Below the pieces are notes generated by a model, which did no database searches, was not told the DNA's origin, and saw nothing but the letters and a program-made list of their open reading frames with translations. A stretch of 64,000 bases of DNA, taken from the NCBI RefSeq assembly GCF_009727055.1, contig NC_052357.1, forward strand, positions 7,071,929 to 7,135,928, written 5' to 3'. Position numbers and translations under genes: made by a program. Shown piece by piece: positions 34,740 through 48,242 of the stretch (its first letter is position 1; each line of letters starts with the position of its first letter). The DNA is from Benincasa hispida (Eukaryota; Streptophyta; Magnoliopsida; Cucurbitales; Cucurbitaceae).

Positions 34740-36140
34740 ATATAAATACAATATTATGGGTACTTGATGGCGAAATCCACCTGAAAGCTATGAGACTACG
34801 ACATCCAATCATGACAAAGCAAAAGCTATAATTTTCCTTTGTCCCCACGAGGGATTAAAAATGAAGCACCTTACAATAAAAGATCCACATATCTTGTGAA
34901 GAAATTTGAAAAAGATGTATGATCATAAAAAAAAAACAGTTATTCTTCCTAAAGCTTGTTATGAATTGATGCACTTGAGACTACAAGATTTCAAATAAAT
35001 GGTTACAACTCCACATTATTTCAAATCAGTTCAAAACTGTTGTTACGCGGAGAGAAAATTACTGATGTTGATATGTTAGAGAAGACATTTTCTACATTCC
35101 ATGTCTCGAATATGCTCATGTAGCAGCAGTATCAAGAGAAATGTTTTACAATATTCTGAACTAATTTATGTTTTCTCGTGGCCGAACAAAATAACGAGTT
35201 ATTAATTTAAAAAAATCATGAATCTAGACAACTGAAACGACATCATTCCCTGAAATGAATGCTTTGAATTTTAATAATAATCGTGGTCGAGGTCTGGTCA
35301 AGGTTGAGGTCGTGACGTGGCAAAGGAATAAATAATTATTATTTTCATGGTGGTCGTTCTAATCATTCAAATTTCAAAAGAACCACACCAAATTATGATC
35401 ACAAAGGAAAAGTTTCCCAAAATAAGAGTTCAAAAAGCGTTAAAAAAAATCCTTTCGATGCAGAATGACTGGCCATTGGTCACGTATCTGTCGATGTCAT
35501 ATATCAAAACACTTAGTTGATCTCTATCAAGCATCCCTAAAGAAAAAAAGATAAAAATATGGAAGCAAATTTTGCATACAAGGAGAATGACATATTTGAC
35601 CCATCCCATATGACAAATCGACAGAATTAATGAAACATCAAGTGTTTCCTTTAACTTTGAAAATATTTAGACTTAATGTTATTTTTTTTATTCATTTCCA
35701 TGTTTTTTTCCCCTTAGTAGATGTTAACTTTTGTATATTTTAAATGTTGTTTCTTATTGTGATTATTTTGTTTTAATGAAGAAGTTTGGTCATTTTCATA
35801 TGTTGGGTGACTAAAAAATGAGTAAACAATATCTATGTCTGGCAGATGATCCAACTACACATACAATACTTACAAGTAGAAAATATTTTTCGAAACTGAC
35901 AATGTTGGAAATAAAAGTCAATATAATATCAGGTTCTGTAAACCTAATTGAAGGGTTTGGAAAAACAGATATTATTTTGCCTAGAGGAGCAAAATTTACA
36001 ATTAACAATGCGTTGTTCTCTAGTCAAACAAAGAGAAATCTACTGAATTTTAAAGATATACGTTGCAATGGTTATCATATTGAGATCGATAAAAAGAATA
36101 ATATGGAGTATTTTTATATTGAAGGAATCGAATTCCCGCA
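34740..36140 (+). pseudogene. Gag and protease of the 8.3-kb copia element
   Basis: Degenerate gag is readable as KTVILPKACYELMHLRLQDF (about 34930-34995), then a zinc-knuckle remnant CRMTGHWSRIC (about 35460-35495) that has lost its first Cys. The protease-like domain at 35818-36140 reads CLADDPTTHTILTSRKYFS, SGSVNLIEGFGKTDIILPRG and RNLLNFKDIRCNGYHIE. The usual DS.TT active site is changed to DDPTT. The frame then runs into a nested LTR at about 36140 (the ORF to 36174 ends in LTR sequence). Confidence 0.85.
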
Positions 36141-37999
36141 GAAGCGTGTGAACGCCCAGCATTTAGACATTTGATTTTTATGGAAACAAAAATAATAAAA
36201 TAAAACATACATTTGTAGGATAAACATTCAAACAAAACTATAAACATGTTATAAAAGATGGAAAAAGAAAATAAATCAAAACTCACCTTTGTTAATTCTT
36301 CTAGTTTTCTCTTTTACCGTTATCAATGATCTTGAACTTCTCCAATGAAGAATGACACCACTAACAAAGTTACCTTACTATTCTCTATGATTCCAAATAA
36401 CTTGGAAGAATGGACTCCAAGAACTTTTGAGGAGGAAAATGGTAGATAATTTTTAGAGATAAGTTAAAGAAAATGTGGAAGCATGGAGACTAGGTTTTTT
36501 TGTGTAATGAAACCCTTTTTTCACTAAATGGCTATAAGGATATATTTATATGGAGAAGGATTAACGCTTTATCGAAGTATTTTCTTTTATACCCTTAGTG
36601 CCAATTAATTAAATAATCCTCATTTAATTAGTTGGTACATTAATTAAATAGTCATATATTAAATCTCATTTAATATACATTTAATTAATTATCATAAATA
36701 TCATATATTTATACTTACCTCCAATCTTCATCGTTTCTTAATCAATTAAATAACTATGGTGTTAATTAACATATAAAAATCACATATGTGCATGTATACA
36801 TCTCTTTATGAATCCAATTCATATAAATCTAATATTTTAATCTTATTTAAATATATATCTCTTACATAATTTGGATTATATATCATATCTATAATTAACC
36901 ATTATATATTAATCTCATTAATATAAAATTCCATCGTTTAATTTGAACAATTTAAATCATTCTCCATCACTATCCTTCAGTGAGCTAACAAGAGAACCTT
37001 ATGGACCTATAGATTAGAAACTCAAATGATATGCGATTAATTGATTAAACTTCTTTAATCCAATTAATCAATATTCATTAACTACCGATCACTCCACTAA
37101 AGATTGATAGTTGCACTCTTCGTACTGTAGATATATTTCTGTGTCCACGGATATAACCAATCAACAATAAGTCAACCCTTCACAAAACGCTCATAACTAT
37201 AGTTGAGTCAAATTATCGTTTTCTCCCTATAGTTATATATAATTCCTTAAGTATCACTGATCCCTCTAATGAACAAACAGTTTATAGTCAAACGATAAAC
37301 TAACATCTCTCGACCTAGTGAGAGGTTAAGGCCTCAATGTTCAAGACCCGGAATCAGCTATTAAGGGAGCAATTTATCTACTTTCCCTAAAGAGGGGAAT
37401 GAGTAAATTCCATCTTGTATAGTCGTGTTCTCTTTACTCGGACAAATCCTCAAAATGGTAGACTTGTTGAGTCAGCTAATCTGGTCACTCCCACCTATAC
37501 AAATCAAAAGATCACCCTCGTAAACTCTTCACAACTCATTCAGGATCAAGGTCAAGTCACCTATGGTTTTCCTAGTGAAATGTAAGTCTCTATAGCAACG
37601 GTGTTATAAAGAGAAACTATCCATTTCGCAATCTAGTCTTATACAAACTTTTTGTATAGAATACCCTTACTCGCATGTCTCCACATGAATTATCAGGATC
37701 AAATTATTTGTAGCACTTTACTTAATTGTAACCTCTACAAAGTGAGTCGTATTCATAGTGTCACCAAGATAAGGTATCAAGCCTTATCCATATACTACAG
37801 ACCATTTAGGTTATCACTTAAACATGATCCACTTGTATGTCTCTACATACATGTTTAAGTTTCATCAGATAACCTTGGTTCTTAGTTTATTTGATTGAAT
37901 TAATGCAGTTTAAGTGTCAATAAAATACCTCTTATTTTATTAGATGTGTAATTTGCCTTTGCAAACTGCAAGATACATGAGATTTAGGACATAAACTCC
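36140..37999 (-). repeat. Nested long LTR (minus sense) in the protease/integrase junction
   Basis: A complete-looking long LTR. The minus-sense start GTTTATGTCCTAAATCTCAT lies near 37999; the family blocks (GATATATTTCTGTGTCCACG in plus-strand reading, CATGAATTATCAGGATC) follow, to a tail near GAACGCCCAGCATT (36150). It separates FYIEGIEF of the host frame from IVSCEKY, which resumes at about 38000. A candidate 5-bp duplication is ATTCC/ACTCC, not secure. Confidence 0.8.
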
Positions 38000-38349
38000 A
38001 ACTCCATTGTCTCATGTGAAAAATATATACTAGAAGAGTTGTCTGTTTTATCTTCTGGATTATATTATACTCGTATACGAGTAATTGAAACATATGCAAC
38101 AGTGAACCCGAAGTTCATGAATTCAAACATATTTACAATTTGGCATGACATATTAGGTCATCCTTGATCTATAATGATGAAAAGAATTATTGAAAATTCA
38201 AATGGAAATCTATCGAAGAGTCAGAAGATTATTCAATCCAATGAATTATCATGTGATGTTTGTTCTCAAGAAAAATTAATCATTAGACCATCACCAGTAA
38301 AAGTGGAGACTGAATCACCTACATTTTTAGAACGAATTCATGGTGATGT
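38000..38349 (+). pseudogene. Pre-integrase segment of the 8.3-kb copia element
   Basis: Reads LSVLSSGLYYTRIRVIETYA, then WHDILGHP, MMKRIIENSNG, SCDVCSQEKLIIRPSP and LERIHGDV. HDxLGHP and CxxC are the gag-pre-integrase zinc-binding segment. A TGA interrupts after LGHP (about 38165). It ends at the second nested LTR (38350). Confidence 0.88.
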
Positions 38350-39262
38350 TAAAGAGAAACCGATGAAGGTCCTTGTGTGGAAGCGGGCACCATTCCCAAT
38401 TTTAATTTTTCACAGAACTTTAAATTACAGAAACAAAACAGTTATGCATTATCAAACATAAATTACAGCATGTTTTTTGGGAATAAATTAGGGAAGAAAA
38501 CGACATACCCTTAAAGCCATTCAAGTATTTCCTCTTGATCACGATCTCTTTAGTTTCCAACTAGACACCACCACTTGGGAACCCTCTAGTATTCTCTTTA
38601 GGGATTAAGAATTCAAGCAAAAGTTGTGGGTTTTGCTTGAATTATTAGAAGAGGGAAAAGAGAAAGGAGAAGGAATGAATTTCATTTGTGTAGCTGTGTT
38701 CTCAGCTCCCCAATCAGACAAATCCCCAAAATGATAGGCATATTGATTTGACAATCTGGTCACTCTTACCCATACAAATCAAATGACCGCCTTCATAAGC
38801 AGGAGTTCACAACTCATTCAGGATTCAGGTCATGTCACTTATGGTCATCCTAGTGAAATATAAGTCTTTATTATTAACGGTGTTATATAATGAGACTAAT
38901 CATTTTATGGCTCGGTCTTATACAAACTCTTTGTATAAGATACCCTCACTCACATGTCTCCACATGAATGATCAAGATCAGATCATTTATAGCATTTTAC
39001 AACACTTGTAACATCTACAAAACGGGTCGTATCCATATTGTTACCAAGATAAGGTACCCAGTCTTATCCATCTACTACAGACCATTTAGGTTATTATTTA
39101 AACAAGATATATTCGTTGTCTCTACATGCTTGTTTAAATTACATAAAATATACTATGATCTTAGTTTATTGGATCGAGTGTATGCTTATAAAATAATAAT
39201 TATTTTATTATTAACAATTTGTTTATACAATGTTTACAAGATTTAGGACACCAATCTCAATA
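38350..39262 (-). repeat. Second nested LTR (minus sense, 913 bp)
   Basis: Inserted between the host codons IHGDV and DIRGLINPP. GATGT (38345-38349) and GATAT (39263-39267) flank it as a likely 5-bp target duplication with one change. It carries the same blocks as the longer LTRs, but the middle part is deleted (38660-38690 jumps between blocks). Confidence 0.8.
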
Positions 39263-41950
39263 GATATACGTGGACTTATTAACCCGCCAAGTAAACCATT
39301 TAGATGTTTTATGGTATTAATAGACGCATTCAGTAGATGGTCACACGTGTGCTTATTATCAAGTCAAAATCTTGCATTTACAAGATTACTTGTTCAAATA
39401 ATTAAGTTAAGAGCACAATTTTCTGATTATACAATTAAGACCATTCGTCTTGATAATGCTGGTGAATTTATATCTCAAGATTTTGATACTTATTGTATGT
39501 CAATTAGGATAAATGTTTAATATCCTGTAGCTTATGTTCATATACAAAATGGTTTAACAGAATCATTCATAAAACGTTTGCAGTTAATTGGTAGACCATT
39601 ACTTACGAGAGCTAAGTTTCCCACATCTGTGTGGGGACATGCTATTTTACATGCAGCGTCACTTGTACGCATTAGGCCAATATCTTATCATAAGTACTCG
39701 TCATTATAATTAGCTTATGGCCATGAGCCAAATATGTTCCATTTGAGATTTTTTGGATGTACAGTATATGTTCCAATTGCTCCACCACAACGTACTAAGA
39801 TGGGTTCTCAAAAGAGGTTAGAGATATATATTGGAGATTCCTCATCAATTATCAAATATCTTGAACCCTTGAGGGTCATTTACTGCATGATTTGCTGATT
39901 GTCATTTTAATGAGACAAAATTTTCAGCATTAGGGGGAGGAGTTAAGAAGTTGGAAAAAGAAATTACATAAAATGCATCGTTATTGTCTCATTTAGATCC
40001 TGTATAGGTTAATGTGAACTTAAAGTTTAGAAGACAATTCATTTGTAAAATATAGCAAATCAGTTACCAGATGCATTTATAAATACAAAGAAAGTAGCTA
40101 AGTCAAATATACCAGCTGCAAATGTTCCATCGAAAATATACCAGTTGCAAATGTCCCATAAAAAATTGTTATCCTAACACAACAAGTTATCACTAATGAG
40201 TCTGGAACATGTCAGAAGCGTGGTAGACCAGTGGGTCTCAAAGATACAAATTCTAAAAGAAAAATAATTAGTAGTCAAGAAAACTTGGTTGAGAATGTAA
40301 ATACCCATGAAGAAATTCAGGACATGACTGATAAGGAATGTGAAATAAATAAAGATAATAGTGAGATTTTAATAATCTATGTTATGACAGGAAAAAAATG
40401 GAACTGAATCCATGTAGTTATTGACAACATTTTTGCGTATAATGTTGCTCTTGATATTATATCTGAAAATGAGAATTCTAAACCACAATTTGTTGAAGAA
40501 TGTCGACATAGAAAATATTGTTTTCAGTGGAAAGAAGCAATCGAGGCAGAATTAAACTCACTTTCAAAATGTCAAGTTTTTGGACCAGTGGTCCGAACAT
40601 CATAAAGTGTCAAACCTGCGGGATACAAATGGGTATTTGTGAGGAAAATAAATGAAAATAATGAGGTCACAAGATATAAAACAAGACTAGTTGTACAAGG
40701 TTTTTCACAGAGACCTGGTATTGATTATGAGGAGACATATTCTCCAGTGGTGGATGCAATTATACTAATTTATTTAATTGGTCTAACTGTGTATGAAAAT
40801 CTGAATATGTATCTTATGGATATAGTCACAACATATTTGTATGGATCTCTTGATAATGATATTTATATAAGTATCTTAGAGGATTTAAGGTACCTAAAAT
40901 ATATAAAGCAAATTTTCAGGAATGGTATTCAATAAAGTTGCAGAGATCGCTATATGGAATGAAACAATGAGGATAAATGTGGTACAATCGCCTGAGTGGA
41001 TATTTATTGAAAGAAGGATATCAAAACAATCCATTATGTCCACGGGTTCTTAAAAAGAAATCCCAGTCATGATTTTCTATTATAACTGTATATGTGAATG
41101 ACTTTAAAATAATTGAAACTTCTAAAGAGCTTTCAAAGGCAATAGAATATCTTAAAAAAGAATTTGAGATGATAGATCTTGGAAAAATAAAAATTTTCCT
41201 TGGCTTGCTAATTGAACCATTAGTAGATGAGATTTTTGTTACATGGACAAAGCACATCCATTGCATATTCCAATGGAAGTTCATCCACTAGATGTGAAGA
41301 AAGATATATTTTGACCTCAAGATGATAATGAAAAACTTCTTAGTCCTGAAGTACCATATTTTAGTGCATTTGGTACACTTATGTATCTTGCTAATAATAC
41401 AATACCAGATATTGCATGTTCATTAAATTTATTAGCAAGATTAGTTTTTCTCCAACAAAAAGACATTAGAACGAAATTAAACATATATTCCGTTATCTCC
41501 GAGGAACGATCGATATGGGTTTATTTTATTCAAATAAATCAAAATTTTATCTAGTTGGTTATGTAAATTTTGGATATTTATTTGATCTACACAAAACTAG
41601 ATCTCAAACAAGTTATCTGCTCACACGTGGAAGTACTGTCATATCATGGTGATCGGTGAAACAGACCATAATAGCCATTTCCTCAAATCATGTTGAAATT
41701 CTTGCAATTCACGAGGCTAGTCGAGAATGTGTATGGCTAAGATCAATGACTCATGACATTCATGGAACATGTGGTTTGTTTTCTAGTAAAAATCTTCCAA
41801 CGATATTATACGAAAACAACATAACATGCATGTCCCAAATCAAATGAGGATATACTAAAGGAGATAGAACAAAACATATTTCACCGAAACTTCTCTACAC
41901 TTATGATCTTGAAGAAAATGACGACATCACTGTATAAAAATTTGTTCGAA
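39263..41950 (+). pseudogene. Integrase, RT and RNase H of the 8.3-kb copia element
   Basis: The integrase core reads FRCFMVLIDAFSRWSHVCLL and IKTIRLDNAGEFISQ (39300-39480), then NGLTESFIKRLQLI-like and RYLEP pieces to about 39900. The RT region has RYKTRLVVQGFSQRPGIDYE and ETYSPVVDAI (40665-40760). Past several stops, VTVYVNDFKIIETSKE is where the YVDD box should be: the second catalytic Asp position reads VNDF, so the box is mutated. RNase H remnants include ISSNHVEILAIHEASRECVW (41670-41730). Many stops and frame changes. Confidence 0.85.
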
Positions 41951-42219
41951 AAATAACGTAATAGACTTATTTATAGAGGCATTACCCACAACAACCTTTG
42001 AAAAAACCGGTGCACAACATTGGAATGCGGCGACTCAGAGATCTCAAGAGATGTTTCCATGAGTGGGAGTGAATATACTTTTTAAGAGTATTGGATTATA
42101 TGAAATATGTGCTATTTTTCCTTCACTAGATTTTTTTCCCAGTGAGTTTTTTCCTAGTAAGGTTTTAACGAGGCATATTTCATATATAATGGGCATCTAA
42201 GGGGAAGATATTATAAATA

Positions 42220-42595
42220 TGTTAAATTAGATGTAATGTAGATGCCCATTATTAGTGTTCATTGGTCATATGTCACTCATCCATTACCCCATGTGTTGTC
42301 CATGTGTCTCAAGATACACTATTAATGTCCATGTAATCTACCTCGTACTTGTTAAATTACCTATAAATAGTGGCATTTGGTGGACTTTGAAAGACACATA
42401 TTGGTGATCAATCCAAAAATATTGGAGAAAGCGGAGAAATCCATTATTTGTTATTTTATTTACTTTTTGTTATTTATTTATTTTATATATTTATATATTA
42501 TATTATATTTATTTTATTATGTATTATTATTCGATTATATTTTCTCCATATCCGTGTTCTCGTTGTGTGTCGTTATACTCCTCAAATTCACAACA
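42220..42595 (+). repeat. 3' LTR of the 8.3-kb copia element
   Basis: TGTTAAATTAGATG to TTCACAACA, preceded by the polypurine tract AAGGGGAAG at 42199-42207. The AT-rich core TTTATTTTATATATTTATAT and the end sequence are shared with the 5' LTR. Confidence 0.9.
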
Positions 42596-42658
42596 ATATT
42601 ATTTTTTAGTAGAATATTTGGCATTTTGACTAAACTGAAATGTCAATTGAACTCTGAA

Positions 42659-43484
42659 AAATAATTGGAAAAATAGATTTTTGGTCCCTGAAATTTAGAA
42701 TTCAGTTTCTATTTAGTCTCTAAGTTTTAAAATATTACACATTTAGTCCATAAATTTTGAGTTTGGTTTCAATTTAACCATTAGGTTTCAAAATACTCCA
42801 ATTTTATCCTTGACATTTGATTATGACTTCAATTTAATCCCTATGTTTTAAGATTTAGGGCTTGTTTGGATTGATTTGAGAAAAAAAAATAATTTTCAAA
42901 AACTCATTTTTATTTAAATACTTTTGATAAAAATGGATTAAAACACACTCGAAAAACTACTTTCAATAGTTACCAAACACTCCAATTTCTTTCAAAATAA
43001 CTTATTTTTTAAATTAAATACGTAAAAATGTATTTCAAACATACCTTTATATTTTTCATCTCAATTTTTCACAAAATACTCTCTTTCTGTCTTTAGAGTT
43101 AATTTATATTAATAAATTAAAAAATGTTAAAAGAATCATAATTAATTAAGTTTCACTATTATTGTCACTTTTAAGATTAAATTTAAAATTTTACTTCACA
43201 ATTATTTTCAATTAGTTGATAAAAATTAACTTCAATGATTGAATGTGAGTATTTAATTAAAAAAAAATTGGGGTTAAAAATGTATAATCTTGAAATACAA
43301 AGACCAAATTGAAATAAAACTCAAATTTTAAGGGTAAAATTATAACATTTTGAAATTTATAAGACTAAATTGAAACAAAACTCAAAACTTAAGTACTAAA
43401 TGTGTAATATTTTAAAATCTATGAACCAAATAGAAACTAGAACCAAAATATAGGGACCGAAAATTTATTATTTCCAAAATAATT
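42659..43484. mobile_element. TTGGTCCCT-type element with ~200-bp inverted arms, copy 1
   Basis: The left arm (TTTTGGTCCCTGAAATTTAG, then TTTCTATTTAGTCTC, AAATATTACACATTTAGTCC) reappears in reverse at the right end (43480-43280). The two ends therefore form imperfect arms of roughly 200 bases with a unique middle. No coding frame. It resembles plant foldback or Mutator-like MITEs. Confidence 0.75.
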
Positions 43485-43983
43485 CATACAATTAATTTAA
43501 TCCAAACTATTAATTTTATTAATTTGAATTAGTTTGTATAAATATTAGTTTAGAATTTTAAATTATACAAATTTAGGGTATAAAATGAAGTTTTACCCAA
43601 AAATCAAGTATGTTTTTCTTTAAAGAAAAAATCAAACAAAAAGTTAAACATATGTTTTGGTCCCTTGATTTTAGATATTATGTTAATTTAGCTTTTACCA
43701 TCTAAAAAGTTTAATTTTATTTTTAATATTTTTAATTTTAAGTCCAAATGTTTGTGAATATTAAAATTGGTTGAAGATAAATTTATAAGGCATGATGCTA
43801 GCTTAATGAACTGACCAAAATTAAGGAAAATAGAAGAAAAGTCATCCAAGAGATTAATAATCAAATTTTCTGCTACTCTTCGATAAATTATAAACTTTTT
43901 ATTTATTGGATGATCTTTATGACTATCAATTTTTTTTTTTTTTTTTTAAAGAAAGTCAAGCAAGTAACTAACAAAAACTAATG

Positions 43984-44304
43984 GAACGTTTGAAGCAAAG
44001 ACTTAGTTATAATAGTCATAGGTTATTATAGTTGAGTTATAATAATTTGTGTTTGGGTATAGATTATTTTAGTTTCGATTATAATAGTATGTGTTTGAGG
44101 TGTAAGCTACTGTAGTTTGAGAAAGAAATAATAAATATTGTAACAAAGAATTAAAACAATAATTAATGTAAAATAGTAAAAACTGTAGCAAATTGGATTT
44201 TGAAATAGTGTTAATTGTAGCTAATTGAGAAATATAAAATAATATTCTTGTAGCAAGATGTGGTTATTATAGTCTTAGCATAATCCTTGCCCCAAGCAAA
44301 TCCT
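43984..44304 (-). mobile_element. Small TIR MITE, copy 1 (reverse)
   Basis: Reverse complement of the element at 57538-57851. Read in reverse it starts AGGATTTGCTTGGGGCAAGG, then TAAGACTATAATAACCAC. Interior TTACATTAATTATTGTTT-like and TGTAGC repeats are shared. About 320 bp, no coding frame. Confidence 0.7.
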
Positions 44305-47300
44305 AAATAATTACATCACAAGCTATAAACAAAGAAAACTACTCATGGTAAGGGAAAGCATTGTTAATGCAATTTTCTTCTTTGTTTTCTGACCTTGATT
44401 TACTATACCTTGTTGGCACCCTTCATAAAAGAAAAGGTCTAATATGGTCGGAAATGCAAATCTTTAGCTCTACGAGGACTAAAAAATGACCCAAAATGTA
44501 ATAAGTCTGTGAGATTGGATTGAAGGGTCCAATACCTTTTTTCCCAAGGCATGCGTCATAGGATTATGAACCCTATGAACGCGATAAAAAGAAACATTCT
44601 CAAAACATGTACCATGTCTCTAGACTCTAGCCTCATCAATATAGAAGGTTACTTTAATGATATCAATCCAAATCTCATCTATCAACTTAATTACTTCTAG
44701 ATAAAATATAACATGTAATATGACATATATGTTTATAATTAGTCGTCAATTTTAACGTCGATCAACTATGATCAACTAAATTGAAATTTTTTGGAGCATA
44801 AAAGTTTAAATTTAATATTTTTAAAACAAGGGATAAATTGGAAAGAAAAAAAAGACTAAAGCACAAATTTAGCCCCAAAAAGATCTAACATGTCTTCCCT
44901 CTATGATTTTTTCGAGTTAAATTATAAAGTCAAGGTTGAATTCATTTTTTATATTGACACAAAAGTAAATAGTTTAAGAAATTTACACAATGTAAAGTAT
45001 TTAAGAACTAAATAGGTAATCTTAAAAAATTTGTTAACCTAAATATAGTTCAACTTAACCTTTAAAAAAAGGTATAGTTCGACTGATTGAGATTTTTATC
45101 CCTCTAGATTCAAATTTTTTTCTCTATATATTATTAAACTCAAAAGAGAAAAAAAAGTATAGTTCACGATCCGACAGTTGATTTTTAAAGATAAATATAT
45201 TAACTAAGTATGACTTGGGTTTAAAGTAAACTTGTAATTTATTCATTTTTAATAATAATAAAAAATGCCTCCATACATATTAATAAATGCAATTTTAAAT
45301 GCTATATATTTATTCTTGTAATGATATTTAAAATTCACGCGGAGAAATGAGGGTTTTATTTATTTTTTTCCCCTCTTTTCATTTTATGAATACTATATTA
45401 CAAAGAAAGGTTTGGGAAGAGTACACTGCTATAAAGAGAAAATTTCACGAGTCTCTATACTCTTTGTTTAATGTTCTATAATGTTAACGGAACAATTATT
45501 TCATTAATAATATTATACATGTTTTTCTTACTCAAGTACATAAATGCTAACTATTTATGCATTAATAACGCTAACACGAGCTTAGTTTAATCTATTAGAC
45601 ATTTTTATCACTTATTCCAAAACGTCATAGAATTTGTTTGAGATTATTTTTCAAATTAGTTAAAAAAAATAATATTTTTAACCACTTGAAAAATTATAAC
45701 AAACAAATTCATAATATTTAAAGTAGTTTATGCATTACCATTTTGTATAGTTAGAATTTAGATAATAACACATGTAATATATACTATGTGTTCTAAAAAG
45801 AATGATCAATTTTAATGAGTTAAATGCCAACATCCATTTAATTAAAAATATATATGTGTACTCTTTCACTTCAGAATTTACTCCAAATAAATTACTTTGT
45901 TACAATGGGGTTGATACTATAGAAACTTTCGATATTACTGCATGGTTTGAAACTTTCAATGACATAAGGGTAGTAGTAATTGGTATATGACATTTTCTTG
46001 AATTTGGATGTTCAAGTTCTCATACATTGTTGAAGGTTACCCGAGCAAGGCCTATAATTTACGAGTATGCTCAAGTCCAAGGGAAAATAGGATGTAGCAT
46101 GGAGAACCACACCTCCCAAAAGGGAAAAGTCAGACCATCGATTTTTGAGTAGATTAACCATGTCAAAAGAATTATACTGATTGGGAATAACTAAACTCGG
46201 ATGCTCTACAACCTTGAGGGTCGCAACGATCCTGACATCATCGATGTTACACCTAACCACAAGCAGTTGTCATAAGAAATACCTGGTAAATAGCCTCATT
46301 TGATAACCCAAATGAGAGAAGTACTTAAGTAGACTTCAAAAGAGAACTCTAACTATCTTTCCTATATTATCTAAACTAAATATTCATTATACTAATTAAA
46401 GTTTGATATCATATTGATGCAAGTACTCTCATGCAAGTTAGCTTGAATCACAAGATCGAAATAGGGCACCCAAAGTCCGCATGCGAGTTTTCCATGCCAA
46501 CATATCCTATGTCCTATATTTGTTATAGTGAGAAACTATAACAAAATAAAATACCAAATCTTGTAATTTAATTAAGGTAATTTGAATTATGAAATCCCGT
46601 TGTACTAAAAGAAAAATTAATTATGAAGGGATGCAAACAAATTAAATTAACGTTAAAATGAAGAAAGAGAGTGGAGATTGGCTGTCATTTTGGCAGTAGT
46701 GTGGAGGGAGGGGCGTCCCAAGCCGCTTAGGAACCGACTCGACTTGGGAGAAATAAATGGCTCAATCTCCACTTCCATACAAAACCAAAGGGATTGGAAC
46801 CCAAGCACTGTGCGCACCGTTTTTGTCGCTAGTTGTGTTTTTTACCCAAATCCAAAATATTCCATTTTAATTCCCTTTTTTTAAAATAATAATAATAAAT
46901 TAACCAAATTTATGTTAGAGAAAATATTATTTTGGTATTTGAATCTAATATTATATAGTTACATCCTTAAGTTTTATTATCTTACAATTTTTATCTATGA
47001 ATTATAAGTTTATTTTTCATTTGGTTCTAGATTTCAATATTTTATATTTAAAGTTAATTTTTATTTTACTAATTTAAAATAAGCATGTTGTAAAATTTTA
47101 ATTTATTTTAGTTTCTACAAAAGTAGTGAAAATTAATTATATTATAATTAATCTAATCATTTTAAATTAATCAATATTAAAAGTGAATATTTAAGGAAAA
47201 ATCAAGACTAAAGTTTAAATAAAAAATGTATGATAAAGACTCAATTTTTTTTTAGTACAATAGGAGTAGGGAGATTAGAATCACAAATCTCTTGGTCGAT

Positions 47301-48091
47301 GACACCATGCGACAATTGAGCCATGCCTGCTTTCACGTAAAGACTCAAAATTAACTTGTTAGATAACATTTAAATAATTCATTTAATTTATCATGCAAAT
47401 ATTAGATTTATATTGTAAATTGACAAAAGGTCCGAATTTTACTTCTCGATGTTCCATTCCTCCAAATTTGTATCAAAATGTTATTGTAAGTTGTCCATTA
47501 ACAAGTAAGGATTAAATGAAAAATTCTTAAACAAACAATACTAAAGCACACATATTCCTCCTAAAATTTGTAATTTTGACACAATTTTTTGAAGTCAATC
47601 TGAATGCAATTCAATTATGTTAAATTTTTTAATCCAACACTAATATGTCAAGGCACAAAGCCAACATGCATACCCAACCCAAAAGTATTAGAAAAATAGC
47701 ATGGAATAGTGTGCATCCTAAAAGAAAAATAGCATAAGACCGACCAATCAGATTGGTAAATATATACCAATCGAAAAATAAACGAGCTAGAGCCGAACTG
47801 GAATCTTGCAACCTCAAGTCCCAAAGAAGTCCTAACACTACCTACCATCACACATAATCATGGGCATGTGACCAAAGACAGACTTATAAATAGCCTTAAC
47901 AACCACCTCGGGGAAAGAGGTAAGTACTCTCAAAATAAGAGAGCCGACCTTAAATCTTTGAATGCTTTGTCGAATAATTCACCCGTTGTACTAACTTAGG
48001 CACATACTAGTATGAAAATCTCTTCTGCAAGTCAATTTGAATAAGATCGAGATCAGACTAAAAGAGAGTAAGTCGAAAGTCAAGATCATCG
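44305..48091. other. AT-rich intergenic region without recognised genes
   Basis: Mostly low-complexity AT. 46675-46860 is GC-richer (GGGAGGGGCGTCCCAAGCCG) but its frames resemble nothing known. 46000-46500 and 47640-48090 share AAGTACTCTC and TGAAT..AAGATCGA segments and may be remnants of one retroelement LTR. 46920-47060 and 47100-47230 look like a decayed TTGGTCCCT-type element. Confidence 0.45.
47271..47323 (-). repeat. tRNA-derived SINE-like remnant
   Basis: In reverse, TGGCTCAATTG (A-box-like) is followed 30-odd bases later by GATTTGTGATTCTAATCTCC (B-box-like). The block order of a tRNA promoter is present, but no cloverleaf or CCA context, so it is not a functional tRNA gene. Confidence 0.35.
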
Positions 48092-48096
48092 AATAC

Positions 48097-48235
48097 TATT
48101 AAAGCAGAGTAAATAAATCTGCTATATCATTTATTAACCAAAAGAGGCCTATAAAAGGCATAATTACAACAGTGATTAACCATTTAACTACCCGTATAAC
48201 AAAACTTATAACAAAATATAAACTAATTTCTAATA
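48097..48235 (-). repeat. 3' LTR (139 bp) of the compact copia element
   Basis: Plus-strand reading TATTAAAGCAGAG to AATTTCTAATA. It is adjacent on the inner side to CTCCCCCTCAATATGG, which in the minus sense gives the polypurine tract GAGGGGGAG. Confidence 0.95.
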
Positions 48236-48242
48236 CTCCCCC

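Larger units (their letters stand above)
34288..42595 (+). mobile_element. Copia retrotransposon with both LTRs, broken and invaded twice
   Basis: Both LTRs are present (34288-34616 and 42220-42595), flanked by TTATT and ATATT, a 5-bp target duplication with one mismatch. The internal order gag, protease, pre-integrase, integrase, RT, RNase H is the Ty1/copia order. Removing the two minus-sense LTRs (about 36140-37999 and 38350-39262) leaves about 5.5 kb, a normal copia length. Coding parts carry many stops, so it is inactive. It lies immediately upstream of the BRX-like gene promoter region. Confidence 0.88.

Noticed and set aside
46012..46260. 82-codon minus-strand open frame
   Set aside because: No recognisable domain; the area looks like a retroelement remnant.
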